Source: Alphaproteobacteria bacterium 65-37 (GTDB taxonomy: Bacteria > Pseudomonadota > Alphaproteobacteria > Reyranellales > Reyranellaceae). From it: a stretch of 40,274 nucleotides of DNA. Position 1 is the first letter of the stretch; each line of letters starts with the position of its first letter. Positions 24,885 through 32,352 of this stretch are shown in pieces. A program made the position numbers and the translations under genes. The stretch spans positions 1 through 40,274 of the forward strand of contig MKRV01000140.1 in the NCBI GenBank assembly GCA_001897995.1, written 5' to 3'. The notes beneath the pieces were generated by a model. It did no database searches and was not told where the DNA came from. It worked only from the letters and a program-made list of their open reading frames with translations.

Positions 24885-26891
24885 ATGTCGCAGCACGGCA
24901 AACCGGCGATCAACCTCCTTGGGCCCTTCGAGCTGAGAGCAGGACAAGGCCCTTCGCCTAAACTGCCCAAGAAGGCCCAGGCATTACTCTGTTTCCTCGC
25001 GATCGGCCGCGGCCGGCCCATGTCACGCGATCAGCTCTCGACCCTGCTGTGGGGCGATACCCCCACGGAGCAGGCACGGCAGAGCCTTCGGCAGTCGCTC
25101 TCTTCCCTGCGCACGGCTCTAGGTGCCCAAGACGCGCCGCTCCTCGTCGCCAACGCAACCGACGTCATGCTGGCGGGCGGCGACGGGATTTCAGTGGATA
25201 CGGAGACCTTTCTCGATCTGTCGGCTTCCGCCGAAATCGAGGGCCTGAAGCGCGCCGGCGGCCTCTATCGCGGCGAATTGCTGGCCGGCTTGCACGTCGA
25301 AGCCGATCCGTTCGAACGCTGGCTCGGCGCTGAACGGCAAAAATGGCTCGGCGTACAGCTCGAACTGCAGAATCGTCTGGCTATGATCCAGGCCAAGGTT
25401 GGCCGGATCGCCGAGGCAATCGCGTCGGCGCAGCGCGTCGTCGAACTCGATCCGCTGAACGAGCCCGCGCATCGCCTGTTGATGCAGTTGCTCGCCCGAT
25501 CGGAGCAGCGTGCCGCGGCGCTCAGGCAGTACGAACAGTGCCGCGAGATACTGCACCAAGAGCTGGGTGTCGCGCCCGAAACCAAGACCGTGCAGCTCGC
25601 TGATATCATCCGATCCGGCGCGCCTGCCGCCGAGATTGTTCCTCAGCCGACCAAAACCTCCCGATCCGATCGCGGTGAGGCGGGTCCCGACAAGCCGTCG
25701 ATCGTCGTCCTGCCGTTCGCCAATCTGAGCGGTGATCCGGACCGTGATTATTTCGTCGAAGGATTGGTCGACGACATAAGCGTCGCGCTCGGGCGCGAAA
25801 GCTGGTTGTTCGTCCTCGCGGGACCATCGGCGCAGGCCTTGAAGGCAGTGGCCGGCGATTTGTCGACGATCTCCACGAAGCTGGGTGTTCGGTATGTCCT
25901 CAAGGGCAGCGTACGCATTGCCGGCGACGATGTCGTCCTCGTTGCCCAACTCACCGATGCGCAACGTGCCGTGCAGATCTGGTCGGAACGTTTCCACGAC
26001 CGGATCGACAACATATTTGCCCTGCAGGAAAGGCTGACGACAAGGGTCGTGGCGATGATCGCGCCGGCCTTGAAGTCGGTGGAAGTCGATCGCGCGCGGC
26101 GCAAACCGACGAACAATCTGACGGCCTACGATCTCTACCTGCAGGCACTGCCGCGCTTTCGGTCGAGCCGACAGACGAACGAAGAAGCACTCGCCTTGCT
26201 GCGCCGTGCCGTCGAGTTGGATCCCGGCTATCCGACGGCGCACGCGCTGGCGGCTCGCTGCTTCCAGTTCCAGCTCATGTTCAACTGGCGGCCACCTGAC
26301 GATCCAGGCTTTGCCGAAGGCGTCCGATTTGCGCACCGGGCCCTGGAGATCGGCAAGGACGATTCGGAAGCCTTGTGGATGGCGGCGCTGGCCCTGGTGC
26401 ATCTTTCAGGGGAGATCGACCATGTCCTCGCGCAAATGGAACGGTCGCTCGCGCTCAATCCCAATTCGGCAAACGCCTGGACTGCGAGCTGCTTCGTGCA
26501 CAGCTATCTCGGAGACAGCGTCACGGCGATCGACCATTTCCAGCGTGCCCAGCATCTCAATCCGCTGGACTTGTCGCAGCATGTCCACTGGAACGCAGTG
26601 GCCTGGGCCTACCTGGGTGACGATCGTCTCGAGGACGCGCATGACGCGGCCGTCCGAACGCTCAATGTCGTTCCGACCTATCCGCCGGGCTTGCGGATGA
26701 AACTGAGCACCTGTGGCCTGCTGGGTCGCCATGACGAGGCGCGGGCCTGCGTGGAACGACTGCTCGAGGTGCAGCCCGGTAGCAGTGTGCGGTGGTTGAG
26801 CCGGTTCCTGCGAGCCGCGCTGCAACGCAATCGCCATGCCTACGAAATCTATATCGAGGGCGCCCGACGCGCTGGTCTGCCGGAAAGCTGA
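24885..26891 (+). CDS. BTAD-domain transcriptional regulator with TolB/FlgO-like segment and TPR repeats
   Basis: A 668-residue multidomain protein (the frame extends to 24762, which would give 709). Residues about 8-95 look like an OmpR/SARP-type winged helix (LLGPFELRAGQGPSPKLPKK, then MSRDQLSTLLWGDTPTEQAR). Residues 100-235 match the bacterial transcriptional activator domain, ending QYEQCREILHQELGVAPETK. Residues about 265-400 are a TolB-like segment (SIVVLPFANLSGDPDRDYFV, then GVRYVLKGSVRIAGDD). The remainder is TPR-like helices (ALLRRAVELDPGYPTAHALA). Such SARP/CadC-like cytosolic regulators are common in Bradyrhizobium-like genomes. The start is uncertain because neither ATG has a strong SD. 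It is divergent from a Bug gene. Confidence 0.85.
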   Translation: MSQHGKPAINLLGPFELRAGQGPSPKLPKKAQALLCFLAIGRGRPMSRDQLSTLLWGDTPTEQARQSLRQSLSSLRTALGAQDAPLLVANATDVMLAGGDGISVDTETFLDLSASAEIEGLKRAGGLYRGELLAGLHVEADPFERWLGAERQKWLGVQLELQNRLAMIQAKVGRIAEAIASAQRVVELDPLNEPAHRLLMQLLARSEQRAAALRQYEQCREILHQELGVAPETKTVQLADIIRSGAPAAEIVPQPTKTSRSDRGEAGPDKPSIVVLPFANLSGDPDRDYFVEGLVDDISVALGRESWLFVLAGPSAQALKAVAGDLSTISTKLGVRYVLKGSVRIAGDDVVLVAQLTDAQRAVQIWSERFHDRIDNIFALQERLTTRVVAMIAPALKSVEVDRARRKPTNNLTAYDLYLQALPRFRSSRQTNEEALALLRRAVELDPGYPTAHALAARCFQFQLMFNWRPPDDPGFAEGVRFAHRALEIGKDDSEALWMAALALVHLSGEIDHVLAQMERSLALNPNSANAWTASCFVHSYLGDSVTAIDHFQRAQHLNPLDLSQHVHWNAVAWAYLGDDRLEDAHDAAVRTLNVVPTYPPGLRMKLSTCGLLGRHDEARACVERLLEVQPGSSVRWLSRFLRAALQRNRHAYEIYIEGARRAGLPES

Positions 26892-26918
26892 GGCACTGTT
26901 CGACGTGGAGCATGACGG

Positions 26919-27344
26919 TCAGAATGGCTTCAGCACCACCAGGAACACGATGGCGATCATCAGCAGGGTCGGCACCTCGTTCCACCAGCGGTAATAGGTG
27001 GCGGGCCGCGTGTTGCGGTCGGCTTCGAACTCCTTGCGCCAGCGGCCGTAGAGGTGATGCACGAAGGTCAGGCCGACCACGAGGAAGAACTTCATCTGCC
27101 ACCAGCCGGCATGCCACCACTCGCCACGCCAGGCGAGAAGCAGGCCGAACAGCCAGACGAGGATCATCGCTGGATTCATGATGCCGCGCAGGAGACGGCG
27201 CTCCATCACCTTGAAGGTCTCGCTTTGCGGTGAGCCTATCGGCGCATCGGCGTGATAGACGAAGAGGCGCGGCAGATAGAGAAGGCCCGCCATCCAGGCG
27301 ATCACCGCCACGATGTGCAGCGCCTTCAGGATCTCATAGAGCAT
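26919..27344 (-). CDS. hemJ: Protoporphyrinogen IX oxidase, HemJ type
   Basis: A 141-residue membrane protein of four helices. The start MLYEILKALHIVAVIAWMAG, with H10, is the HemJ signature, followed by GLLYLPRLFVYHAD. The later lysine in WWQMKFFLVVGLTFVHHLYG is also conserved. HemJ oxidises protoporphyrinogen IX to protoporphyrin IX, the penultimate step of heme synthesis. ATG at 27342-27344 has AAGGAG in front. It lies on the same strand as hemE and hemH, but 275 bp separate it from hemH, filled by a hairpin repeat. It may therefore have its own promoter or depend on read-through. Confidence 0.93.
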   Translation of the reverse strand: MLYEILKALHIVAVIAWMAGLLYLPRLFVYHADAPIGSPQSETFKVMERRLLRGIMNPAMILVWLFGLLLAWRGEWWHAGWWQMKFFLVVGLTFVHHLYGRWRKEFEADRNTRPATYYRWWNEVPTLLMIAIVFLVVLKPF

Positions 27345-27416
27345 CGACGTCTCCTTTTGTCGCCTCCCCTCTTTGCGCTGACCGATTCGCATGTCGCTGT
27401 GGCGCGCCTGGCGGCT

Positions 27417-27552
27417 CTTTCATGTTCCTCTCCCCCTTGGGGGAGAGGTTAGGTGAGGGGGTGGCCGAGATCGCAGGGGCTCGTGGTCTCCGCGTCCTTC
27501 GATTCCCCCTCACCCAACCTCTCCCCCGAAATGGGGGAGAGGAGAATGAAAG
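27417..27552. repeat. 136-bp double-hairpin repeat (family B, full element)
   Basis: The outer arms are CTTTCAT (27417-27423) and ATGAAAG (27546-27552). Two hairpins (CCTCTCCCCC..GGGGGAGAGG at 27427-27448 and 27518-27542) bracket longer facing arms AGGTTAGGTGAGGGGG (27446-27461) and CCCCCTCACCCAACCT (27505-27520), with one mismatch. A half copy lies at 6639-6665. It sits between hemH and hemJ and breaks up the heme unit. Confidence 0.85.
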
Positions 27553-27619
27553 AAGTAGCTGTGCTCAACCTATGGGCGATGTGCGAATAAGACAGCGTCT
27601 CTGTGAGGGAGAAAAATAT

Positions 27620-28657
27620 CTATGCCGCCTTCCCCGCGGCGATCAGCGGACAGCCGAGATGGGCCCGGCTGCAGGGCATCGACTTGGCGCCATGGCAAAC
27701 CGTCCCGGTCGGCTCCGCCAGGGCGGCGCGCACGCGATCGGCGAGGCCTGCGATGAAGGACGGATGCGTGCCCACGGTCGGTACTCGAACATAGGTCGAC
27801 ACCCCGTTCTTCTCGGCAAGATGACGATACTCGATGTCGAGTTCGACCAGGGTCTCGGAGTGCTCCGACACGAAGCTCAGGGGATAGAGCACCACGGCCT
27901 TGCCGTCGGCGCCGGCGCGCGCGATCTCGGCATCGGTCGACGGGCCGATCCATTTCAGCGGCCCCACCCGGCTCTGATAGCAGACCGACCAATCGAGGCC
28001 GCCGATCCGATCGGCGATCGCCTGCGCCGTCCTCTCGACCTGGCTCTGATAGGGATCGCCGGCCTTGATGACCCGCTCGGGCAGGCCATGCGCCGAAAAC
28101 AGCACGCGCGTCGCCAGGGTGCCGGCCTCGCGCAGCCCCTGCTGCAAGAGTTCGGTCGAGGCGGCGATGAAACCGTCCTCGTCGGGATAGCAGCAGACAG
28201 TCTGGGTCGACACCACGAGCTTGGCCTTGGCTGCTGCTTCCCGCCAGGCCTTCACCGACGAATCGGTCGTCGTGGTCGAGAATTGCGGATAGAGCGGCAG
28301 CAGCACGATGCGATCGGGAGCGAAGCGTTTCACCGACCGCACGACGGCGTCCGTCATCGGGTGCCAGTAGCGCATGCAGACATAGCCGCGCCATTCGTGA
28401 TCCGGACCTAATGCTTCTTCGAGCGCCCGCGCCTGCGCCTCGGTCTGCCCGAGAATGGGCGAGCTGCCGCCGATCCTGGCGTAGATGCCCTGCGCCTTGG
28501 GCGTGCGCCGGCGGGCGATGAAGCTGGCCAGCGGCCCGCGCAGCAGCGCCGGCAGGCGCAGGATCGCTGGATCGCTGAACAGATTGCGCAGGAAGGGCTG
28601 CACCGCTTCGGGCGAGTCGGGCCCCCCGAGATTGAACAGAATGATCGCGACCTTCAC
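27620..28657 (-). CDS. hemH: Ferrochelatase
   Basis: A 345-residue ferrochelatase that inserts Fe2+ into protoporphyrin IX. Motifs are VAIILFNLGGPDSPEAVQPF, RIGGSSPILGQTEAQA, the catalytic histidine H190 in LFSAHGLPERV, and YPLSFVSEHSETLVELDIEY. The C-terminal tail has three cysteines (TVCHGAKSMPCSRAHLGCP) of the kind seen in alphaproteobacterial ferrochelatases that hold a [2Fe-2S] cluster; the fourth ligand was not identified, so the cluster is only suggested. The start is GTG at 28655-28657, overlapping the hemE stop by four bases (GTGA), indicating translational coupling with hemE. Confidence 0.95.
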   Translation of the reverse strand: MKVAIILFNLGGPDSPEAVQPFLRNLFSDPAILRLPALLRGPLASFIARRRTPKAQGIYARIGGSSPILGQTEAQARALEEALGPDHEWRGYVCMRYWHPMTDAVVRSVKRFAPDRIVLLPLYPQFSTTTTDSSVKAWREAAAKAKLVVSTQTVCCYPDEDGFIAASTELLQQGLREAGTLATRVLFSAHGLPERVIKAGDPYQSQVERTAQAIADRIGGLDWSVCYQSRVGPLKWIGPSTDAEIARAGADGKAVVLYPLSFVSEHSETLVELDIEYRHLAEKNGVSTYVRVPTVGTHPSFIAGLADRVRAALAEPTGTVCHGAKSMPCSRAHLGCPLIAAGKAA

Positions 28658-29697
28658 GACTCACCCGGTTTCCAGGTCCGTACGATCTCGACGAGTTGCG
28701 CGACATGCTCCGGCGGCGTCTGCGGTACGACACCATGGCCGAGATTGAAGATGAACGAGCCGTGCCCAAGCTTGTCGAGGATGCGCCTGGCTTCTCGCTC
28801 GAGGGCCGCGCCGCCCGCGACCAGCATGATAGGATCGAGATTGCCCTGCACACAGATATGCGGCTGCAGTTCCTTGGCCGCCCAATGCGCGCCGATGCCG
28901 GTATCGAGCGACAGGGCGCTGAAGCTGTCCGGCCGGCGATACATCAACGCCGCCGGGCCCACAGCGCGTGGAAAAGCCAGGACAGGGACGTTGGGATGGC
29001 GTTCGCGCAGCCCCGTGGCGATGCGTACCATGGGGTCCAGCGACCAGCGGAAGAGCTGCTCCTCCGGCAGCACGCCGGCCCAAGAATCGAAGAGCTGCAC
29101 CCCGTCGACGCCGGCTTCGACCTGGTTGGAAAGGTGATCGACCACGGACTCGACCAGCAGGTCGATCAGCAGCCCGAAGGATTCGGGGTGCCCATAGGCC
29201 CACTTCTTCACTTTGGCGAAGTCGCGGCTGCCGCTGCCTTCGATCATGTAGCAGGCAAGCGTGAAGGGCGCGCCGGCAAAGCCCAGCAGCGCCGTCTCGC
29301 GCGGCAGGGCGGCCCGGGTCTGCCGGATCGCCTCGTAGACGGGCGCGAGATGGTCGGCCAGCCGGGCGCGCGACAGCCGGGCGAACTGTGCCGGATCGGT
29401 CAGGGCCTCGAGTTTCGGGCCCTCGCCCTCCTCGAACCAGACTTTCTGGCCGAGCGCATCCGGAACGACCAGGATGTCGGAAAAGATGATGGCGGCGTCG
29501 AAGCCGAAACGCCGGATGGGCTGTAGGGTTACTTCGACCGCCTTGTCCGGCGTGTAGCAGAATTCGAGGAATGACCGGGTGGTCGCGCGCACGGCGCGGT
29601 ATTCCGGCAGGTATCGGCCCGCCTGGCGCATCAGCCAGACCGGTGGCGTCGCAAAGCGCCGCCCGGCCAGTGTCTCCAGGAATTTCCCGCTGCTCAA
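28654..29697 (-). CDS. hemE: Uroporphyrinogen III decarboxylase
   Basis: A 347-residue protein matching HemE. It removes four carboxylates from uroporphyrinogen III to give coproporphyrinogen III. The substrate-binding motif WLMRQAGRYLPEYR is at 21-34 and the key aspartate D74 is in IIFSDILVVPDALGQKV. Further motifs are GFAGAPFTLACYMIEG and DSWAGVLP. The start is read as TTG at 29695-29697 with GAGGA in front. In several alphaproteobacteria, including Caulobacter and Rickettsia, hemE borders the chromosome origin, and its promoter lies within or beside it. Here the upstream gap has the same character (see oriC). Confidence 0.96.
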   Translation of the reverse strand: MSSGKFLETLAGRRFATPPVWLMRQAGRYLPEYRAVRATTRSFLEFCYTPDKAVEVTLQPIRRFGFDAAIIFSDILVVPDALGQKVWFEEGEGPKLEALTDPAQFARLSRARLADHLAPVYEAIRQTRAALPRETALLGFAGAPFTLACYMIEGSGSRDFAKVKKWAYGHPESFGLLIDLLVESVVDHLSNQVEAGVDGVQLFDSWAGVLPEEQLFRWSLDPMVRIATGLRERHPNVPVLAFPRAVGPAALMYRRPDSFSALSLDTGIGAHWAAKELQPHICVQGNLDPIMLVAGGAALEREARRILDKLGHGSFIFNLGHGVVPQTPPEHVAQLVEIVRTWKPGES

Positions 29698-29739
29698 CGC
29701 ATCATCCTCATGCCTTCCCTCTTACCTAATCATAATAGG

Positions 29740-29767
29740 TAGTAGGAGTAGTAGAGGGTGTGGCACA
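29740..29767 (+). promoter_or_regulatory. DnaA-trio array, GC spacer and DnaA-box-like site
   Basis: Read on the plus strand: TAG-TAG-GAG-TAG-TAG (29740-29754), AGGG (29755-29758), then TGTGGCACA (29759-29767). This order matches the reverse complement of the basal unwinding system described in Bacillus subtilis (DnaA box, GC cluster, then 3'-[G/A]A[T/A]-5' trios). Four of five triplets fit the consensus; the box keeps the TGTGG core but has three mismatches to TGTGGATAA. An AT-rich stretch with ACCTA/TAGGT arms lies just beyond the trios. Confidence 0.62.
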
Positions 29768-29823
29768 TGGGGATGCGCCTTATTGATGAATGCTCCCCAG
29801 GCGCCTGTGGATCGGCGACGCCC

Positions 29824-29867
29824 GATTCCACGCGATTCGGGCGCAGGATTCCCGATTCGCAGGATTC
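29824..29867. promoter_or_regulatory. Cluster of five GATTC (GANTC, CcrM-type) sites
   Basis: GATTC starts at 29824, 29834, 29847, 29854 and 29863: five sites in 44 bp. The sites alternate between CGATTC and GGATTC, with GCAGGATTC repeated 16 bp apart (29843 and 29859). CcrM adenine methyltransferase methylates GANTC in alphaproteobacteria, and such sites near the origin mark replication state. The function here is inferred. Confidence 0.65.
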
Positions 29868-30020
29868 TCCTCCCAAGCTGTCCGCAAGGGATGATCACCG
29901 GGATGGGACGGGCGCGCCGGGGTTGGAATCCGGGCCTCCGGGAAAAGGTCGCCGGCTGTCCCCGTCTTCCAACCGACAATCCCGCATTTCTCCCGAGAGG
30001 CCTGTGGGGTAAAACGGGCC

Positions 30021-30854
30021 GTGGCGAACCGGAATTTTCACGTCCATCTCGTGTCCGACTCGACCGGCGAGACCGTGTCGAGCGTCGCGCGCGCCTGTCT
30101 CGTGCAGTACGAAGGCATATTCGTGCAGGAGCATGTCTGGTCGCTGGTGCGCACACCGGGCCAGATGGAGAAGGTGATGCAGGCGGTCGAACGCGATCGC
30201 GGACCTGTGCTGTATACGCTGGTCGATCCCGAACTGCGCGACGTGGTGCGTGATCATTGCCGGCGTCTGCAATTGCCCTGCGTCGGTGTGCTCGATCAGG
30301 CGATGAGTGTGCTGGCCGTGCATTTCCATTCCAAGAGCGAGCAATGGCCCGGCCGCCAGCATCAGCTCGACGAAGGCTATTTCGATCGCATCGATGCCAT
30401 GCACTACACCTTGGCGCACGATGACGGGCAGTCGACCCACGATCTCGAGGATGCCGACGTCATTCTCGTCGGGCCGTCGCGCACCTCCAAGACACCGACC
30501 TGCGTCTACCTCGCCAATCGCGGGGTGCGTGCCGCCAACGTGCCGCTGGTGCCCGCCGTGCCGCCGCCGGTCGAACTCGAGGAAGCCAAGCGCCCGCTGA
30601 TCGTGGGCCTGATCACCGATCCGGAACGGCTGGTGCAGATCCGCGTCAATCGCCTGCGGCTGCTGCAGCGCGAGACCGAGACGGACTATACGGACATGGA
30701 GCGCGTGCAGCGCGAGATCCAGGAAGCGCGCCGCCTCTACGCCCGCCGCAAGTGGGCGACCATCGACGTCACACGCCGTTCGATCGAGGAAACGGCGGCG
30801 GCGATCCTGCAAATGCTGGCGACACGTCGCGATCAGAGGTTGCAGGCCGGATAA
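30021..30854 (+). CDS. ppsR: Pyruvate, water dikinase (PEP synthase) regulatory protein, DUF299/PPSR
   Basis: A 277-residue protein of the PPSR/PDRP (DUF299) family, bifunctional ADP-dependent kinase and Pi-dependent pyrophosphorylase that switches PEP synthase or PPDK off and on. Signature elements are HVHLVSDSTGETVSSVARAC at 8-27 and the P-loop-like GPSRTSKTPT at 151-160. The start is GTG at 30021-30023. It is divergent from hemE across the candidate origin, an arrangement shared with other alphaproteobacteria. In those genomes maf, aroE and coaE often follow; here they do not. It implies a PEP synthase or PPDK gene elsewhere in the genome. Confidence 0.93.
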   Translation: MANRNFHVHLVSDSTGETVSSVARACLVQYEGIFVQEHVWSLVRTPGQMEKVMQAVERDRGPVLYTLVDPELRDVVRDHCRRLQLPCVGVLDQAMSVLAVHFHSKSEQWPGRQHQLDEGYFDRIDAMHYTLAHDDGQSTHDLEDADVILVGPSRTSKTPTCVYLANRGVRAANVPLVPAVPPPVELEEAKRPLIVGLITDPERLVQIRVNRLRLLQRETETDYTDMERVQREIQEARRLYARRKWATIDVTRRSIEETAAAILQMLATRRDQRLQAG

Positions 30855-30871
30855 CGAAGCGGGAGGCGACC

Positions 30872-31306
30872 ATGAGGGCAGCCTTTGTAGCGTTGGGTCT
30901 GGTGTTCGGGAGCATGGCGGCAGGAGCCGCCACGGGGATCACGGCGGCTTGGGCCGCCAATGGGATCGACGTCAAGCGGGGCGGCGACGCCAACGTCTAT
31001 GGCAATTGCGTGCCGAGCCTGATCGTCGAGAACAAGTCGGGCGAGACGATCGGCTATCTGCAGGTCGATGTCGTGCTGGCGCTGAATGACGGGCGTGAGC
31101 GGACGGTCGAGCTGGCCTCTTCCTATCGCGAGGGCGCGCCCTTTCCCATCGCGCCCGGCCAGACGGCGACATTGAAACAGCATCTCGACCTGTCGCGCGC
31201 GCTGGGCGTGCCCTGCGGCGAGGTCAAGGAACGCAAGGTCTCTCGGACGATCTGCGAGACAGCGCGTGGCACAGCCTGTGCATCGTCGGTCTCCGTCAAA
31301 CCCTGA
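30872..31306 (+). CDS. Exported hypothetical protein (144 aa)
   Basis: A 144-residue protein with a signal peptide (MRAAFVALGLVFGSMAAGAA, cleavage probably after AWAA near residue 29). The mature part is a predicted beta-rich domain: SLIVENKSGETIGYLQVDVV, ALNDGRERTVELA, and a C-terminus with three or four cysteines (GVPCGEVKERKVSRTICETA, GTACASS) that could form disulfides. I do not recognise the family. ATG at 30872 with GGGAGG in front. It lies 17 bp after ppsR and 9 bp before a Bug protein, so it is probably cotranscribed with the latter. Confidence 0.7.
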   Translation: MRAAFVALGLVFGSMAAGAATGITAAWAANGIDVKRGGDANVYGNCVPSLIVENKSGETIGYLQVDVVLALNDGRERTVELASSYREGAPFPIAPGQTATLKQHLDLSRALGVPCGEVKERKVSRTICETARGTACASSVSVKP

Positions 31307-31315
31307 GGCTTTTTC

Positions 31316-32299
31316 ATGAATTTCCGTCGCAGGACTCTTCTCGGCGCCGCCGGCGCCTCCCTTGTCGCGGCCCCGGCCATCGGCCCGGCGCGGGCGCAGA
31401 GCGACTTTCCTAACAAGACGCTGAAGATGATCGTCCCCTACCCGCCGGGCGGCGGCACGGACGGGCTGGGCCGCATCACCGCGCAGTTCCTGGGCGAAAA
31501 GCTCGGCCAGCAGATCGTGGTCCAGAATGTCGGCGGGGCGTCCGGCACGATCGGGTCCGACACCGTGCGGCGCGCCGAGCCCGACGGCTATACGCTGCTC
31601 TTCAATGCGAGCCTGTTCGTGCTCGGCAAGACGGTGGTTCCCTCCTGCCCTTACGACCCGCAGACCGATTTCCGCGCCATCGCCCAGGCGGGCGAGGCGC
31701 CTCTGGTCCTGCTGGCCAACAACAACGTGCCGGGCAACGACTATGCGAGCATCATGGCGGCGGTGACGAAGGACCCGAAGAAGTTCTTCTTCGCGCTGTC
31801 CTCCGGGGGCGCGGCGGGCCATATCGCGACCTTGGCCTTCCTGAAGCGGACCGGCCTGCCGATCGACACGATCATGTACAAGGGCACGGCGCCGGCGAAC
31901 ACCGACCTGATGTCGGGAGCGGTGCAGTTCTTCATGGATCCCTGGACGGCGCTGCTGCCGCTGGCCACTTCGGGCCGGGCCAAGGGTGTGTTCGTCACCT
32001 CCCGCCAGCGCACGCCGCTTGCCCCCAACATCCCGACCACCGACGAGGTCGGTCTGAAGGACTTCCACCTGAGCTCCTGGTACGGCGTGTGGGCGCCCAA
32101 GGACACGCCCGACGCGATCGTGAACAAGCTCGCCGCGGCGATGGCCGAGGTCTCGAAGGACAAGGGTTTCAACGAGAAGACCACGTCGCTCGGCATCGTG
32201 CCGACCGCCCGCGGGCCCAAGGAGTTCGCGGCCTTCATCAAGGAGGAGGTCGACACCAACACCGCGCTCCTGAAGGACGCAGGATTCAAGCCGGAGTGA
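31316..32299 (+). CDS. Bug/TctC-family solute-binding protein with Tat-like signal
   Basis: A 327-residue periplasmic binding protein of the TTT family. The signal starts MNFRRRTLLGAAGASLVAAP, with an RRR motif before a hydrophobic core, so Tat export is possible. The mature region shows TLKMIVPYPPGGGTDGLGRI, QQIVVQNVGGASGTIGSD and EPDGYTLLF, all standard for Bug proteins. Length and C-terminus (ALLKDAGFKPE) are normal. No TctAB genes are nearby. This is the second orphan Bug protein in the window, after 23706-24716. It follows an exported hypothetical protein by 9 bp. Confidence 0.92.
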   Translation: MNFRRRTLLGAAGASLVAAPAIGPARAQSDFPNKTLKMIVPYPPGGGTDGLGRITAQFLGEKLGQQIVVQNVGGASGTIGSDTVRRAEPDGYTLLFNASLFVLGKTVVPSCPYDPQTDFRAIAQAGEAPLVLLANNNVPGNDYASIMAAVTKDPKKFFFALSSGGAAGHIATLAFLKRTGLPIDTIMYKGTAPANTDLMSGAVQFFMDPWTALLPLATSGRAKGVFVTSRQRTPLAPNIPTTDEVGLKDFHLSSWYGVWAPKDTPDAIVNKLAAAMAEVSKDKGFNEKTTSLGIVPTARGPKEFAAFIKEEVDTNTALLKDAGFKPE

Positions 32300-32315
32300 C
32301 GGCCCCTTGAAAGGG

Positions 32316-32335
32316 ACTGTACGGAGCTGTACAGT
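32316..32335. promoter_or_regulatory. Candidate antitoxin operator ACTGTAC-6-GTACAGT
   Basis: Perfect 7-bp arms (32316-32322 and 32329-32335) around six bases lie 17 bp upstream of the antitoxin ATG. Phd/YefM antitoxins bind such palindromes to repress their own operon. TGTAC-type cores are frequent in that class. The role is inferred. Confidence 0.65.
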
Positions 32336-32352
32336 TCTCCCATAGGTGCGAT

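Larger units (their letters stand above)
29698..30020. other. Candidate chromosomal replication origin (oriC) between hemE and the PPSR gene
   Basis: This is the only intergenic stretch above 300 bp (323 bp). Reading away from hemE it contains an AT-rich patch (about 29721-29740), five contiguous DnaA-trio-like triplets, a G-run and TGTGG box (29740-29767), a better DnaA-like box (TGTGGATCG, 29806-29814), and a cluster of GATTC sites (29824-29867) with one GAATC further on (29936-29940). hemE is a known origin neighbour in alphaproteobacteria, and parS sites are 9.4 kb away. No CtrA-type TTAA-N7-TTAA was found. It must also carry the promoters of hemE and ppsR. Confidence 0.7.

Noticed and set aside
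30001..30013. TGTGGGGTAA near the ppsR start as another DnaA box
   Set aside because: It needs a one-base insertion against TGTGGATAA, so I did not count it.
29698..30020. CtrA sites (TTAA-N7-TTAA) in the candidate origin
   Set aside because: Looked for by eye; none found.
29579..30253. 224-codon plus-strand frame across the hemE/ppsR gap
   Set aside because: It overlaps hemE antisense and ppsR in another frame, and its product is Arg-rich with no motifs.
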